Counted from the stretch's first letter, positions 22,893-34,339 are shown. The stretch is DNA of 64,000 bases from Micromussa lordhowensis (GCA_964020085.1 OZ026596.1:45467811-45531810), one strand, 5' to 3'. Notes: generated by a model from the sequence alone, not told the origin. Numbers and translations: made by a program.

Positions 22893-23076
22893 GCAATAGA
22901 CCACAAGTTTCTATGGGTTATAGGCTGATAAACCACGCGGGATGCTGGTAGAACTCACGAGAAAAATTTGTAAATCACGAGCCGCAGGCGAGTGGTTTAC
23001 GAATTCTTCGAGTGTTCTACCAACATCCCAAGTGGTTTATCAGCCTATAACCCATAGAAACTTGTGGTCTATTGCC
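22893..23076. repeat. Foldback element with about 55-bp arms
   Basis: GCAATAGACCACAAGTTTCT...GCTGATAAACCAC is mirrored by GTGGTTTATCAGC...AAACTTGTGGTCTATTGC. Near-perfect arms surround a shorter hairpin around 22965-22995. Confidence 0.85.
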
Positions 23077-23213
23077 TTTATATAATAACTCAGAAGACGC
23101 GCGATGTTCCCATGGGTTTACCGGCACAATAACCCATAGCTGATTGACCAATCAGAGCGCGTGCATTGATTTGGTTATGATGTAAATATTTATATATTGC
23201 AAGAGATTATGTT

Positions 23214-23214
23214 G

Positions 23215-23285
<71 letters not shown>
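23214..23285 (-). repeat. (TAA)n tail of the LINE
   Basis: About 24 TAA/ATA units with one ACA interruption lie immediately at the 3' end of the minus-strand LINE remnant. This is the position expected for a simple-repeat tail of an L2/CR1-like LINE. Confidence 0.85.
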
Positions 23286-23287
<2 letters not shown>

Positions 23288-23925
23288 GATTTATATAGCG
23301 CCATATCCTTACTGCTCTATGGCGCTTTACAATACTGTATTAAAAAATAATAACTACATGAAAAAGATTATATGGATCATTAAAAAGATAATTAAGACAT
23401 AAATCACACGAAACCACAAAATATTTGAAAAAAAGGCTTTTTTGAAAAGTTAAGTCTTCAGACATTTCTTAAAAGTAGGTAAAGAAAAACCAGGCTGTCT
23501 CATATGAATGGGCAGAGCATTCCACAACCGTGGGGCAGCCACTGCGAAAGCTCTGTCACCATAAGACTTCTGAATAGACCTTGGGACAACCAGAAGAGAC
23601 TGATTGGATGCATGACCCGAGACTACGACTGGGGATATACGGTGTTAGCAAATCACTAATATAAGAAGGGGCTAAATCATTCAGAGATTTAAAAACCAAC
23701 AAGATCTTAAAAACAATGCGATGCTCCACTGGTAACCAATCGAGCTCAAAAAGTAATGGTGAAGTATGACCAAATTTAGCATAACGCTTAACAAGACGAG
23801 CGGCGCAGTTCTGTACGGACTGTAGCCTGGTACAGACTGTAGACTGGTGTTTTGGTAGTCCGTATAAAAGGGCATTCCCATTATCTAACCTGCAAGTTAT
23901 AAATGATTTTAAAAGTATATGGAGA
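23286..23925 (-). pseudogene. 3' end of an L2-like LINE (reverse-transcriptase C-terminus plus 3'UTR)
   Basis: Read on the minus strand from about 23840, the sequence encodes the familiar C-terminal part of L2/CR1-type LINE polyproteins. Segments include a leucine-rich DWLPVEHRIVFKIL-like block, then SLNDLAPSYISDLL and AAPRLWNALPIHMR-like blocks. Frame breaks and stops lie between them. It then runs into a 3'UTR ending GCGCTATATAAATCTATT next to the TAA tail. The reverse-transcriptase core is absent, so this is a 5'-truncated dead copy. Confidence 0.7.
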
Positions 23926-24724
23926 GACTGTTGCTAAGTTTAGGTTTGTATCACTCGAGTGAAATTAAGTCGCCTCAAGTCGCCTTAAGTTATCGCGACT
24001 AAAGGTCCTAGAGTAGCCTGACTTGCCCGAAATAAGATGTTGTCAGTAGTCAACTTCTGTTCGCGTCTACCAGAAAGAAACTGCAATCCACGTCACTTTC
24101 TTTAAAGAATTCTCAGTTATATCTGTGTTCAATCTGGAGAAAAGCAGAAAAGACGTAAATGAATTAATATCCAGTTGGGCAAATGTTATTACTTCGCTTA
24201 ACAATCTTACATGTTTCAGTTTTACATCTACGAACCCAGGCCATAATCTCCTCATGAAAACTTATTGTTCATTCGTACAAATCGTGAATATCCGAACTAT
24301 TTCTAAATAAATTCAGAAATAAAAAAATAAACAAACTTAACTTGTCAGTTCGGACAGTGCGAAGCGCGCGTGGGTTAGAAGTAGAATGCAAATGATTATA
24401 TCCCCCACGAGGCTCGTACAACATTAGCGTGTTCCGAGAGAACTAGAGTGAATTTAAGCGAAGTTTTCGTTTGAAAAATGTCTTTTAGGAACACCGGCTG
24501 TTTTAGAAAGTGTTTTAAGGAAATCGTCCGCAATTCCGGTTTGTTTGTCCGAGTCTTGCCTGAGTCATGACGTCACTCCCGCCCTTTGCTATTCGGCGCC
24601 ACACAAAGACAATTCCCTCTGTGTATCGTTAAGAAACCCTTACGATAAAAATTACCACAGAACATTTATTGCCAGAAGTGTGATCACTCATAAAGGCTCA
24701 AACGGTTGTTTAACGGTGAAAGTT

Positions 24725-25050
24725 ACTTTGTGCCAGAGTAAGGTAAAGTCTGGATACGAACCTAGTGGCTCATCAGGCCGGAGCTTATCCCGGTTTCAGT
24801 AGCATGAAGCGACTAGGAGTATTTCTACTCCCCCCTGGATGGGATGCTAGTCCATCGCAGGGTTACCCCCAGCATCAAATTCGCTGGTACCCATTTATAC
24901 ACCTGGGTGGAGAGAGGCACTGTGAGAGTGAAGTGTCTTGCCCAAGAACACAACACAATGTCCCAGGCCAGGGCTCGAACCCGGAGCGCTCGCTCCAGAG
25001 TCGAGCGCACTAACCATGAGGCCACCGCGCCCCACACTTTGTGCCAGAGT
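24725..25050 (-). mobile_element. tRNA-derived SINE with a perfect 15-bp target duplication
   Basis: The direct repeat ACTTTGTGCCAGAGT is present at 24725-24739 and 25036-25050, so the SINE itself is 24740-25035. On the minus strand it starts with a tRNA-like head (GGGGCGCGGTGGCCTCATGG; B-box GGTTCGAGCCC at 24971-24981). A conserved central part (TTGGGCAAGACACTTCACTC, GGTGTATAAATGGGTACC, CTGCGATGGACTAGCATCCC) follows, and it ends in CTTTACCTT. This resembles the metazoan SINE superfamilies that share a central domain; I cannot say which one. Confidence 0.88.
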
Positions 25051-25074
25051 GCACAAACAAAATCGCATTTGCTA

Positions 25075-25620
25075 TATGGTTTTTTTAGTCACAAAGCTAG
25101 AAAATGGCAACCACATTTTGTCTGTCAACAAATTTAACATCCAAATATATAAAGCCTTAAAACACGGTTAAGTTCACGAGTAAACTAGACTTACCCGAAA
25201 TAAGATGTTGTCAATAGCAGTCACTTCACAAGCAGCATACTGAATTCCAAAATACGTTGCACTTTTTTCAAGCATATCTTAGCTGTCTGTGTTCAACCTG
25301 GAGAAATGAGAAGAAATGTCAATGAAGAAGTTATTTTCTCTGTTTTTCTCTGCTTGAGCAAATTTCCAAATTTCGTTAATTCGCCAAAAAAAAAACAATA
25401 AAGATATCTGATGTCTTGGACGACTTCTAACAAAAATGCCTTTCACTACTACGTTTTTATATTTGTAAGACCATAACTGAAGGTGAACTGAATCTCGTTA
25501 ATTATGGGAAACAATACACTCGCGAAATTCAAGAATGCCTAAACCCAAATGAAAAGTCCTACGTTACAATGTTCATAGCTGGGTCACAATTTAACATATC
25601 GAGCAAAATATCACAATATT
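25075..25620 (-). repeat. Duplicate of 30315-31040, lacking the SINE
   Basis: The two segments align over CTAGAAAATGGCA..., AGCAGTCACTTCACAAGCAG and TTCCAAAATACGTTGC, up to GGGTCACAATTTAACAT, in direct orientation. At about 25565-25585 this copy is contiguous where the 30.7-kb copy carries a SINE, so it preserves the empty site. Confidence 0.85.
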
Positions 25621-26818
25621 TACTTTTTATTTTGAGATAATCCCCTCCCCCGGGTATTGATATTCTTCCTTAAGAACTACTTAAGAAAATATATCAGAAT
25701 GCTAAGGAGACATATGCGGTATGTTACGATCACTTCTGGGTTGAAGAAGTTAAACAGTAAACTACAGTAAAAGGCTGCAAAAGGAATGAGAAACTAGAAT
25801 GGACTTATCTGAAATACGATATTGAGCCAGGGTCTAAGAGCTAAACAATGCAATCCAAATTGACTACGCTTTCTTCAAATCAGTATTGCAGACATCCTGA
25901 ATTCAATCTGCAAAAAGAAGTAGACATCAACGAATTATGTTAGTTTGCTTTTACTGAGAGATAGTTTCATAGATTCTAAAAATGGTTTGAAATGACGTTT
26001 ACAGCGTAATTTCCTAATTTGCCATTTGGTTTTGTGGCAACAACTATAACAATCTTTATTCGTGTTTTACAATAACAAAATAAATACAGTAAGAAAGTTG
26101 AAAAAAGGAAAGGGCACGGCCACTTAGAAATAGCTTAAGTTAATCGAGCTAAGTGGCTGTGCCAAGCGGAAAGAAATTGCAAATGAGGCACTGGACATAA
26201 AACATTGGACATGATTTCTATTCACGCGCACATACACTATAAAGCTGGAACATAGCTATAACAATTTTGTTAGGGTAAGGACAGAAGGCTTTGTTCACCC
26301 AAGATAAACTTAGAAAAAATTTAAAATTTGGAAGTTCTGAAATTTTCGTGGAACATGACTTAACGATTTTCTTCATAGAGAACTTGGTCATGTATTGACC
26401 GAATATTTTGAAATAATAAGGAGGCATATATTCTTTTTTGAAGTGAAACCGTTAAATTAGATAAGGAAATACGATGGACTTGTCTGAAAAAATACGATCT
26501 CAACTTGTGGCCGAGGTTTCAAGCAGTAAACTGCAATCCAAAATGGTTGCACTTTTTCACAGCACACTTAGTTCTGAGCTTGAAGATAAACGAGGTAACA
26601 TCCATAATTAATTCGAAGACCAACATTTTTCTTTCATTTAGCAAATTTGTAGTCGCGCTTACATCAGCAAACTCAAGATACTCATTTTGCAGGGAGTCGC
26701 TAAACTGGCAATGACGCCTTTTGAGGTCTCCTCGAAATTTTCTGTTATATTAATTAAATTAGTCTTTTTGTACTGACTGATTATAGTAAGAATGTAATTG
26801 CAAATAACATTTTAAAAT
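25621..26818. other. No gene seen; diverged copies of the exon-like unit
   Basis: Near 25840-25930 and 26500-26600 are further minus-strand copies of the unit found elsewhere between 6 and 31 kb (TGCAATCCAAAATGG..., CTGAGCTTGAA...). Near 26040-26170 the minus strand has a GTAAAACACGAATAAAGATTG end preceded by a GTGGC...GCCAC-type stem. It looks like the 3' end of a retroelement but has no coding part attached. Confidence 0.45.
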
Positions 26819-27011
26819 AGGCCATTTCCGAATTATCTTGAGCCTCTTTCTCAGAGCGAGTCTTGGTGCTCATCCTTTCATATGAAAATGAGATTTCATT
26901 CACATGCAAATTAAACTCATTTCCATGTGAATGAAATCTCATTTTCATATGAAAGGATGGGCACCAAGACTCGCTTTGAGAAAGAGGTTAAAGGTAATTC
27001 GGAAATGGCCT
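26819..27011. mobile_element. Palindromic MITE, 193 bp, TA-flanked
   Basis: Arms of about 92 bases (AGGCCATTTCCGAATTATCT ... and its reverse complement ending AATTCGGAAATGGCCT) meet around GCAAATTAAACTC. There are a few mismatches and one short indel between the arms. The dinucleotide TA flanks both sides, as for Tc1/mariner-type insertions. No ORF. Confidence 0.85.
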
Positions 27012-27834
27012 AGTAACATTTAGTTTTGTGAATTTCGTCCTATATCAACGCAATAAATTCCCCTCTGCTGCAATGTTTCAGTTTTTACACTTCTCGCGGT
27101 GAATCGACACGGAAAGAACATATGCTAGATTTTATCACGCTTTATCCCGCTTAGAATGAACACTGGCCGTTAGACTGGAAGAAACGAGAAAACTATGATG
27201 TACTTATCTGAAATAAGATGTTGCCACAACCAGCTGGTTTCGGAGTCCGAGAAATTCACCTGTCCACAATATAGTTGCACTTTCCTTGAACTTATAAATA
27301 TCAATTCAGCCTGGAAAAAAATTACGTGAAATAAATATAGTAAGTGCAAATTGTCGAAGTTTTCGTGTTTATGTGTCCTAAAACTGTCACCGTTTTTGAA
27401 GAAAAGATTCCAGACCAAATCAGATTGACTGCTTTGGTTTGTTTCGCTTGTTTAGCTCAAGAATGGCCACTTTGCATAATAGCATAAACGTCTATCGACA
27501 GGAACAATCTACTGCAACGGGCGTTTTAAAGCATATGAAACGGGCACTTAATGTGGGATACAAAACTAAAGATGAATTTTAAAAGCCACTGGAATAACTA
27601 CAGTTTGCGCTCATGAACAAAAACAGGACCGTTTTACAAATGAAACATGATATCTTTCAAAAAGCGAAATTCAACTGAGCAGCCTGGCTCCAAGAGTTCA
27701 ACAGCTAGAAATTTAACTGACATTATGGTCACATTTTGATACTTTAACCTAGAAAATGTTTGAACTCCCAAATTTCAGACGATTGTAATTCTACTCTTTT
27801 TTACCAAAGAATTTCTTATTCGAGCCCTTAAAGT
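27012..27834. other. No gene seen; diverged copies of the exon-like unit
   Basis: Minus-strand unit copies lie around 27180-27340 and 27640-27760 (ATCTGAAATAAGATGTTG, GTCCGAG..., ACAATATAGTTGCAC). No open frame is conserved with the other copies. Confidence 0.45.
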
Positions 27835-28034
27835 ATCAAACATCAATCGTCTGAAAGTCACAGGTCCGATGCTTCATCTTCCTTAATTATATTTGGCCAG
27901 AAGAAACTGAAACCAGATTTCAGGTTTTCGCGTTGTTCTCGTTAACAATAATCGATTGTATATTGTGCTCAGTTTTACTATTACGCATGTAACTAATCAG
28001 TCCAATCAGCAACACAAACGACGAAATTTCACTA

Positions 28035-28372
28035 ATGATGAATGAACGTACTGAAGAGAACGCCATCCGAGAGCCGTTGCACAAAATCCCGCACGCTTTG
28101 ACAAATGGCCGAGGGAAGGTTTGCTTCTGTTTGCTCAGTTCAAGAATTTATTTACAACAAGAAAACAAAAATACAGCTCAAAAAACTGAACAAGATGTTA
28201 GATCGCTCGAAAGATTTTTGAAAACGAAGGACGAAGACAGGAAAATTGAATTTTTCTCAGCCGTCGATTTGAACGAATCACTCCAGCCAATTTATCATCT
28301 CCGTCAGCACTAATGATGGCACCGAGTACGATTATGGAAAAGCAGTAAAATTGCAGCTCTTGATATAAGCGA
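28035..28372 (+). pseudogene. N-terminal fragment of a Crypton-like tyrosine-recombinase family protein
   Basis: The frame contains TEQDVRSLERFLKTKDEDRK, then a block that in this family continues as Glu-Leu-rich sequence and FIISVRTKDG-like text. Here the frame shifts after residue 84 and FIISVSTNDGTEYD appears in the neighbouring frame (28289-28330). This resembles the N-terminal domain shared by KIAA1958/ZMYM/QRICH1-like proteins, which derive from Crypton recombinases. The catalytic domain is not present; a following open stretch (28383-28613) is not recognisable. Dead fragment. Confidence 0.45.
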
Positions 28373-28778
28373 TTTTGCAAAAGTGAGAGTGAAAAAGGTC
28401 GATTGTTTTCCAAAGCACCTGTACACTGAGGAAGTGTTACCGAACACTATGATATCTGCGGGACAAGCTGCTTGCACTTCAAACCAGATGTGCCACAACG
28501 AAAATAAATCTTGGCAAAGGAGCATAGAAAGTCAAACGGACTCGCCTTGTTGTGGTGTGCTTTCAAGTGAACACAATGCATGGTACGCTTACTCAGCCCC
28601 CAGGGGATTATAAAGAGGGTGAAGGCATCATTATGATGAGCAAGACTGAGTGGTTTACAGTTTGCTTCATTTGCATTTAACCTTAATTCCCAGTTTTAAT
28701 AAATTCGAATTCTTCTGTCTTAAATAGGCCCTTTGCAGGATCCGGTCACATGGTACGGAATAAATTACGCTGGGACGC

Positions 28779-28879
28779 AAATGACGCAGTGGGACTTCCA
28801 AAACAAAGGAAAGTCGGGCTGGAACTCGTACCAGTCCAGCCCGACTTTCCTTTGTTTTGGAAGTCCCACTGCGTCATTT
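28779..28879. repeat. 101-bp near-perfect palindrome
   Basis: AAATGACGCAGTGGGACTTC... is mirrored exactly by ...GAAGTCCCACTGCGTCATTT, with about 45-base arms around ACTCGTACCAGT. It is GC-rich against AT-rich surroundings and abuts the 3' end of the Tx1/L1-like LINE remnant at 28880. Confidence 0.95.
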
Positions 28880-30235
28880 TGATATATTCAAGTTTTTATT
28901 TTCTTCTTGGCTACTGTTAACCAAAATATTTCAAATTTAGTCCAAATATGTTGAGAAGGACCATCAATAAAAGAAATGTTCTAATGTTTCTCGAGAGGTT
29001 TGACATAACGTGCAAAGATCACTTTGAATCCTTCCGATTTTTACTACATGTAATTGTCAGTATAAGTCCTTTTCGAGTCTTTTCTGGTCTTCACTTAAAA
29101 TTTGACATCAGTTAAAAGAAACCTCTTGAATATTTGGCTCTTTCTTGAATAAGAAAAGCAATAAAAGTTTCTACTCTTGCTCGAAATAGGATCAAAATCT
29201 TTGTTACCACATTTTAACTCATGTGTATTTAAAACGTTTCTATCGACGTTATGATACTTCGGTGCAGAGCAACGAACAGCAGACCACGTCAAGTAATTTA
29301 AGCCTATTGCGGGTCCCTTGTCCTTTGCTAAGGATTCCACATTGTTCCGAGAAAACATTAAATTACTGATAAGAATTACACCAGCATTACTATAATTATG
29401 ATAAGAGATCGGTTTGCCGTCTATCTATACATTACATTTATTCCAAATTATAGAATGAGAAGCTTAAGAATCCGTTCAAAAATTTCAGCGAAATTCAGAC
29501 CACCAAGGAAGGAACTCTAAATAAAAATTCGAATCAATATGATAATCATTAATATTCTAGTTGCAGTGAAAAAAACTCCAAAAGGTTTGAACAGATGTCT
29601 AAGACAGCTTTTCCATGGAGATGGCTCAGGATTGAAAATTTTCGAAATCCATGCCAATTTAAGGGACTGCAGTGGTTCAAGTCTCTAGATCAGTAAGATT
29701 TAACCCACCATAGTCAGAACTATTAATTGTAGCTCTTCTGGTTATTTTATCAGGCCCTTTCCACAAGAATTTATGTATTATCGCTCGAATCAGCGATATA
29801 AATTATGAGGGAGGTGAGAGGATAGAAAATATATATACCAAATTAGGGAGAAGATGAATTTTAATGATAGATACTTTACCAAATAAAGAGAGGCCTCTCC
29901 CGCACTGCTAATGTATTTGTTTTTAATTTCGGTCATCTTGACGTGAACGTTTCTCTGACAATACACTTCTCCGTTATAACTAAAGTGTACCCCAAGAGCG
30001 TTTACGCTTTTACACCATTTTCAAGATAGGGGTATCTCGGGGTTGTCACGGCACGAACCAATCCACGTTGCCTTTCTTTTAGTATAAGTAACCTTTAAAC
30101 CTGATAGTTTTCCAAAACGATCAAGTAATTTAAAGAGATTTTGTGCGGGGTTAAATCAGATAGAAAAGCAGTGAGGTCGTCTGCGTATTAAACAATTTTC
30201 CATTCCTCTAAATCTAATTTAGTTCATTCTAGCTA
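28880..30235 (-). pseudogene. Degenerate Tx1/L1-like LINE, C-terminal half
   Basis: On the minus strand a YADDLTAFLS-like segment, the reverse-transcriptase catalytic box, lies near 30190. Many interrupted blocks follow. One is a longer open piece at 29358-29095 (LNYLTWSAVRCSAPKYHNVD, NTHELKCGNKDFDP), and LCTLCQTSRETLEHFFY near 28990 is the Cys/His block typical of L1/Tx1 C-termini. Stops and frameshifts are frequent throughout, so the copy is old. The 5' half is missing. Confidence 0.65.
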
Positions 30236-30314
30236 CTTAGTCAGTCTTCGTGCTTGACCGCATTGTTTCTAATCTTTCGTTATAACGGCTTGTATGCATA
30301 TAATCGTAAAATGT

Positions 30315-31040
30315 TTTACCTAGAAAATGGCAGGCAAATTTTGTCTGTGAACAAATTTAACATCCAAATATAAAAAGGAAGGCCCATATATAAATATGAT
30401 TAGGTTCACTAATAAAATATACTTACCTGAGATAAGCTGTTGTCAACAGCAGTCACTTCACAAGCAGCATACTGAATTCCAAAATACGTTGCGCTTTTTT
30501 CAAGCATATCTTGGCTGTCTGTGTTCAACCTGGAGAAATCAGAGGAAATGTCAATAAAGAAGTTATTTTCTTTGTTTGAGCAAATTTCCAAATTTCATTA
30601 ATTGGCCAAAAAAAAGCAATAAGACAACTGATGTCTTGGACGATTTGTAACCAAAATGCCTTTACTGCGTTTTTTATTTGAAAAACCATAACTGAAGGTG
30701 AACTGAATCTCGTTAGAATGCCTAAACCCATATGAAGTCCTACGTTATAAAAGGTAAAGTCTGCATACGAGCCAAGTGGCCCATCAGGCCGGAGCTTATC
30801 CCGGTTTCCGTAGCATGAAGCGACTAGGAATATTTCTACTCCCCCCTGGATGGGATGCTAGTCCATCGCAGGGTTACCCCCAGCATTAAATTCGCCGGTA
30901 CCCATTTATACACCTGGGTGGAGAGAGGCACCGTGAGAGTGAAGTGTCTTGCCTAAGAACACAACGCAATGTCTCCGGCCAGGGATCGAACCCGGAGCGC
31001 TCGCTGTTAAATGGGTCACAATTTAACATAAAGAGAGGCC
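30315..31040 (-). repeat. Duplicate of 25075-25620, carrying a SINE
   Basis: Direct duplicate with roughly 85-90 per cent identity by eye over 30320-30745, resuming after the SINE at GGGTCACAATTTAACAT. Confidence 0.85.
30752..31009 (-). mobile_element. Second copy of the SINE, truncated in the tRNA head
   Basis: It is over 90 per cent identical by eye to the copy at 24740-25035 through the body and 3' part, but stops at GAGCGCTCGCT, inside the tRNA-like head (5'-truncated). It interrupts sequence that is continuous in the duplicate at about 25.57 kb; only a short GTTA repeat flanks it. Confidence 0.85.
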
Positions 31041-32099
31041 TCTGATTTTGTACCCTTTCCTCGGGTTCTCGTGCTGCTGCCTTAGAAGAAGAATACGAGT
31101 TTTCACATATTTTTTGGCCACATCTAATGGTTTCTCGTATCTGGCGTAGCGCAGGTTCTAATTGTTGTAATTTGCAACGATATAGATTATGTTGTAAGAC
31201 GGAATGCATCTATATCAGATGACTGACTGAGGCATCGATCCTCAATAAACTATTCACATTGAATGTCTCGTGTTAGTGTAGTCAGAACAAATCGTAACAG
31301 CTCGTTTTCTTGCTCTTTGTTTTCCCGGGGTACAAGTCGCGTCAATTAACTTGTTTCAAGTCCTCATTAGTACCTTGTTTTTACTATTCGTGTTCTTGGT
31401 CATTTTAATTGCTCACGTTTTGGTTTGAAAGCCACTGTAATGCTAGTTCAGGTAATTTCGAGCTACATCAAGACAATGCCCTTGATATTAGAAATCTTTT
31501 CTTTCCTAGTCGATTTATAAGTTACTACAATTCTCCCCAGCCCCGAATATGAGCTTAGACAACCATAAACGATTTTAATTTAGCTTAAGCTTCTGATGAA
31601 AAAGTGCTCAACTGTTGGAGTGTTGTTGTTTTTCATAGCAATATATCCATATTTCAGTAAAAGGTTACAACCTTTACGATTTTATCAGAAATTCGTCTAA
31701 GACCAATTTGGTATTACAGGGTGTAACATGTCATTTTACGCACAACTCAATGTTTCCATGGCAGCAGTGTTTTGAAGCGCAAGTTTTTTTTCAAATTGCG
31801 TTTTGTATTAACAACACTCGACTTTCATGCCGTTATCTTCGTATTTTTTAATTATAGGCTACTAGGTTACTGATTTTGATTAATTTTGAGCCTTTTTTGA
31901 TGATTTCACTCCAGTCTGATGATTTGAGAAAGCGTGATATTCCAAATGGTGGCCGTATGGATATCATGACGCAATTATCTTGTGAGTATGATGTTATCAC
32001 CTCGTGTTGCTCTCATCTCGAAAGAAATGTTGTTAAACGTACTATATACCATCTAACTTTCATCATCATTGCTTGGATATTCTTGAAGTTATGATGGGA
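31041..32099. other. No gene seen
   Basis: AT-rich sequence. A plus-strand open stretch (31876-32094, 72 codons) is not recognised. Confidence 0.45.
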
Positions 32100-34060
32100 G
32101 GGAGAAGACTTGCTCCGGTTGTAGAAAAAAGACAGGTCTGAATAGGGTTGAACGAGCATCATCCCCGGCTCACAACAAAACATTCTTAGTGTATTTCACA
32201 GATTTATTTAAAAGCTAAGAGGATGATGGCTTCCAATCTCCTTCAAGCAGGTCCTATCATATGTTTTTCGGTTCAATACCCTCAAAGGTGCACTGATTGC
32301 TCTAATGATCAGGAGAGGAGGATCATTTAATTGTTAAACATCCTGCACAACAAAAGTCTATTCCTGAAATTAAAGGCAAAACAGTCACCCCACTGGCCAT
32401 CGGCGAACACGAAAGACAAAATTTCAATCAGAAATTGGAAGATTTGCTGGACTGCATGTTCAAGTCTCCGAAATTAGGCTGTACGGTTTTCAAAGAAAGC
32501 AATCCCTAAGTCAACTAATAAGAGCAAATTAAACTCGAGTATTTTACAGTGTTGGACAGCTCCAGAAGTTTGTCCAATAAAAATAAGAAGAGTCCTTGTG
32601 ATCTTGCGAGACGCTTTTTAGAGACAAAAAGCATGGTTTTGTCGCAATTTACTAGCAATCGATTCAAAGAAAACCATTCACCAACGGCATTTAGGTCTTC
32701 TTGTATGGTGGATTGAATAGTTTGAACGCATCTCCCGGCTAAAAATAAAGCAGTACCATCAGCATACAAGACTATTTTACAGCGATGAACTTCTTCTGGT
32801 AAATTTGACTGCATAAACGGAACAACCAATGATACAGCTTATTTGAATTTTTAAAGTAAGGAAAATTCTGTTGCAGTTTTAAATCTTGAAACTTGGTAGC
32901 GTTCTCAGCGGTTCAATCAATCGGCCATTAGAAGCCAGCTTGAGAGAGGGACAGCAGTTTTTCCGTTATATTGTGCTATGGAATCTTGTCAATGTGGGTG
33001 TGTTGACGTGTTTATAATTTCAAGAGACAAATTTCACTATTTAACGTATATGAACAGCACAATGTGGTGAGGATTAAAAAACCATGAATGTTCAGATGAA
33101 ACTTGACTACCTGCTTCGAAAACTGAGAAGATAGCTCACCAGCGTAATGCATGAGAGAAGCAATCCTGAAGCCAAGAACAGAATCAATTCCTATGGAAAA
33201 AATGTATAGACCAAAAATACCATAATTAGCTAACTGTGTCACCTTTCTCCCATACATGGAATATGAAATGTCAGTTTCAAGCAAGGAAAGACATCTACTA
33301 CGGCGGTTGCCCACCAAATATGGAATTAAACAAATTGTAATAGAAGAACTTAGGTAGACAACTCACGACACGTAACAAAATTTTTAACCTACAGTTCTAC
33401 GACTGCATAAACGAAATGTTAACTGGTAACTCCGTGTTTCGACAACACAGCATTGATTTCTTTGGCGTCAAAGATTTGTACCTCAAAGTCCTCACGGCAG
33501 CAGAATAGATATGTTAAACTCTCAAACAGTTTAAGTGCCAGCTAGCGAAAGAAACGGAAAACTAACAACTAGCCGGATAAATAGCAACTCAGAGAAAAAG
33601 ATGACGATTCACCTTCAAAGGACAACGTCGACCAACAACAAAATGGGTGTGTCGTTTGGCAGTTATCTACATGCCCTTATTAAAATTCATGTTTCTGAGC
33701 ACAAGAAATCCGTGGTATGCATTATGCTCCTTTTCTGTGTGTTTCTTGATTTGTACAATGCGGCGACGAGAAAACACGCCCTCCAATGTTTACTGAGGAA
33801 GAGGAATGTTATTTTTACGATAAATGATTGCTCCCTGATTTCGCAAGGTTTTGAAATTTTAAACCGTTATTAAATATGCAAAGTGATAAATTGTATGTAC
33901 AAGGTGATCACGGCGCTAACTGCAACCGTGACAGTTTTATCACGTCCAATGCAACTTTCGTTTCGTTCGGTAAACGGAAATTGGGCGAATAGAGGTTCGA
34001 GATTTTCGAAAAAAAAAACAGCTTTTTTATTCTCATCCCAATACTGGACTGCCTTTCAAT
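32100..34060 (-). repeat. Left arm of a second inverted duplication
   Basis: It is a reverse-complement partner of 40.5-42.9 kb. The segment at 32220-32515 matches about 42.61-42.90 kb and 33030-33320 matches 41.80-42.10 kb (GAAGCCAAGAACAG core). The segment at 33340-33420 matches 41.56-41.64 kb, and 33610-34060 matches 40.50-40.92 kb (ACAAGGTGATC, AACCGTGACAGTT). Divergence is considerable, with insertions in either arm. Confidence 0.75.
32515..32829 (-). pseudogene. LINE reverse-transcriptase fragment
   Basis: The minus-strand frame encodes CKIVLYADGTALFLAG, followed by DLNAVGEWFSLNRLLVNCDKT. This is the catalytic Y-A-D-D box region of an APE-type LINE, with the second aspartate changed to glycine, followed by the typical W-x5-N-x3-N-x2-K-T block. 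Nothing upstream or downstream continues it convincingly. Dead fragment. Confidence 0.75.
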
Positions 34061-34339
34061 TGCGAGCCAGAGATTCATTTTACTCTGCACCTTTGCTTAA
34101 ATTTCAAAATAGAGAAGCACATAGCTAGGGCTGGTGTGGACCAGCACTTGGCGCTTCTATATGTATGTAGTTATTGTACTAAGTGTAATTTGTTTAGTCG
34201 TTACTTGGTTAGGCATTGCTGCGTCAATCATTTTTTTGCAATGACTGTCATTATGCTGCTATTGTTACTTAATTTTATTGTTTCTGAAATGTATATCACC
34301 AGAATGCGGTTTCTGAGGTGGTATTAAACCAGTCTCTAT

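Larger units (their letters stand above)
20690..24650 (-). repeat. Right arm of the large inverted duplication
   Basis: This is the reverse-complement partner of 6240-10540 in collinear order. It differs by insertions found only here: a foldback (22893-23076), a TAA microsatellite and an L2-like LINE 3' end (23214-23925). The roughly 10-kb spacer between the arms contains the 58-bp minisatellite. Confidence 0.8.

Noticed and set aside
23214..23285. CRISPR-like regularity of short repeats
   Set aside because: Simple TAA microsatellite without spacers; the window is eukaryotic.
24960..25035. A functional tRNA gene
   Set aside because: A- and B-box-like sequences are present but there is no proper cloverleaf, and the stretch is the head of a SINE with a target duplication.
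24938..25171. Plus-strand ORFs across the SINE
   Set aside because: They read through the antisense of the tRNA-derived SINE; the same wording recurs at 30.8-31.0 kb with different frames.
33012..33317. 101-codon minus-strand ORF
   Set aside because: It falls in the second inverted duplication; the corresponding copies at 41.9 and 44.8 kb have stops, so the frame is not conserved.
33535..33873. 112-codon plus-strand ORF
   Set aside because: The mirrored copy near 40.64-40.92 kb does not keep the frame and no motif is recognised.
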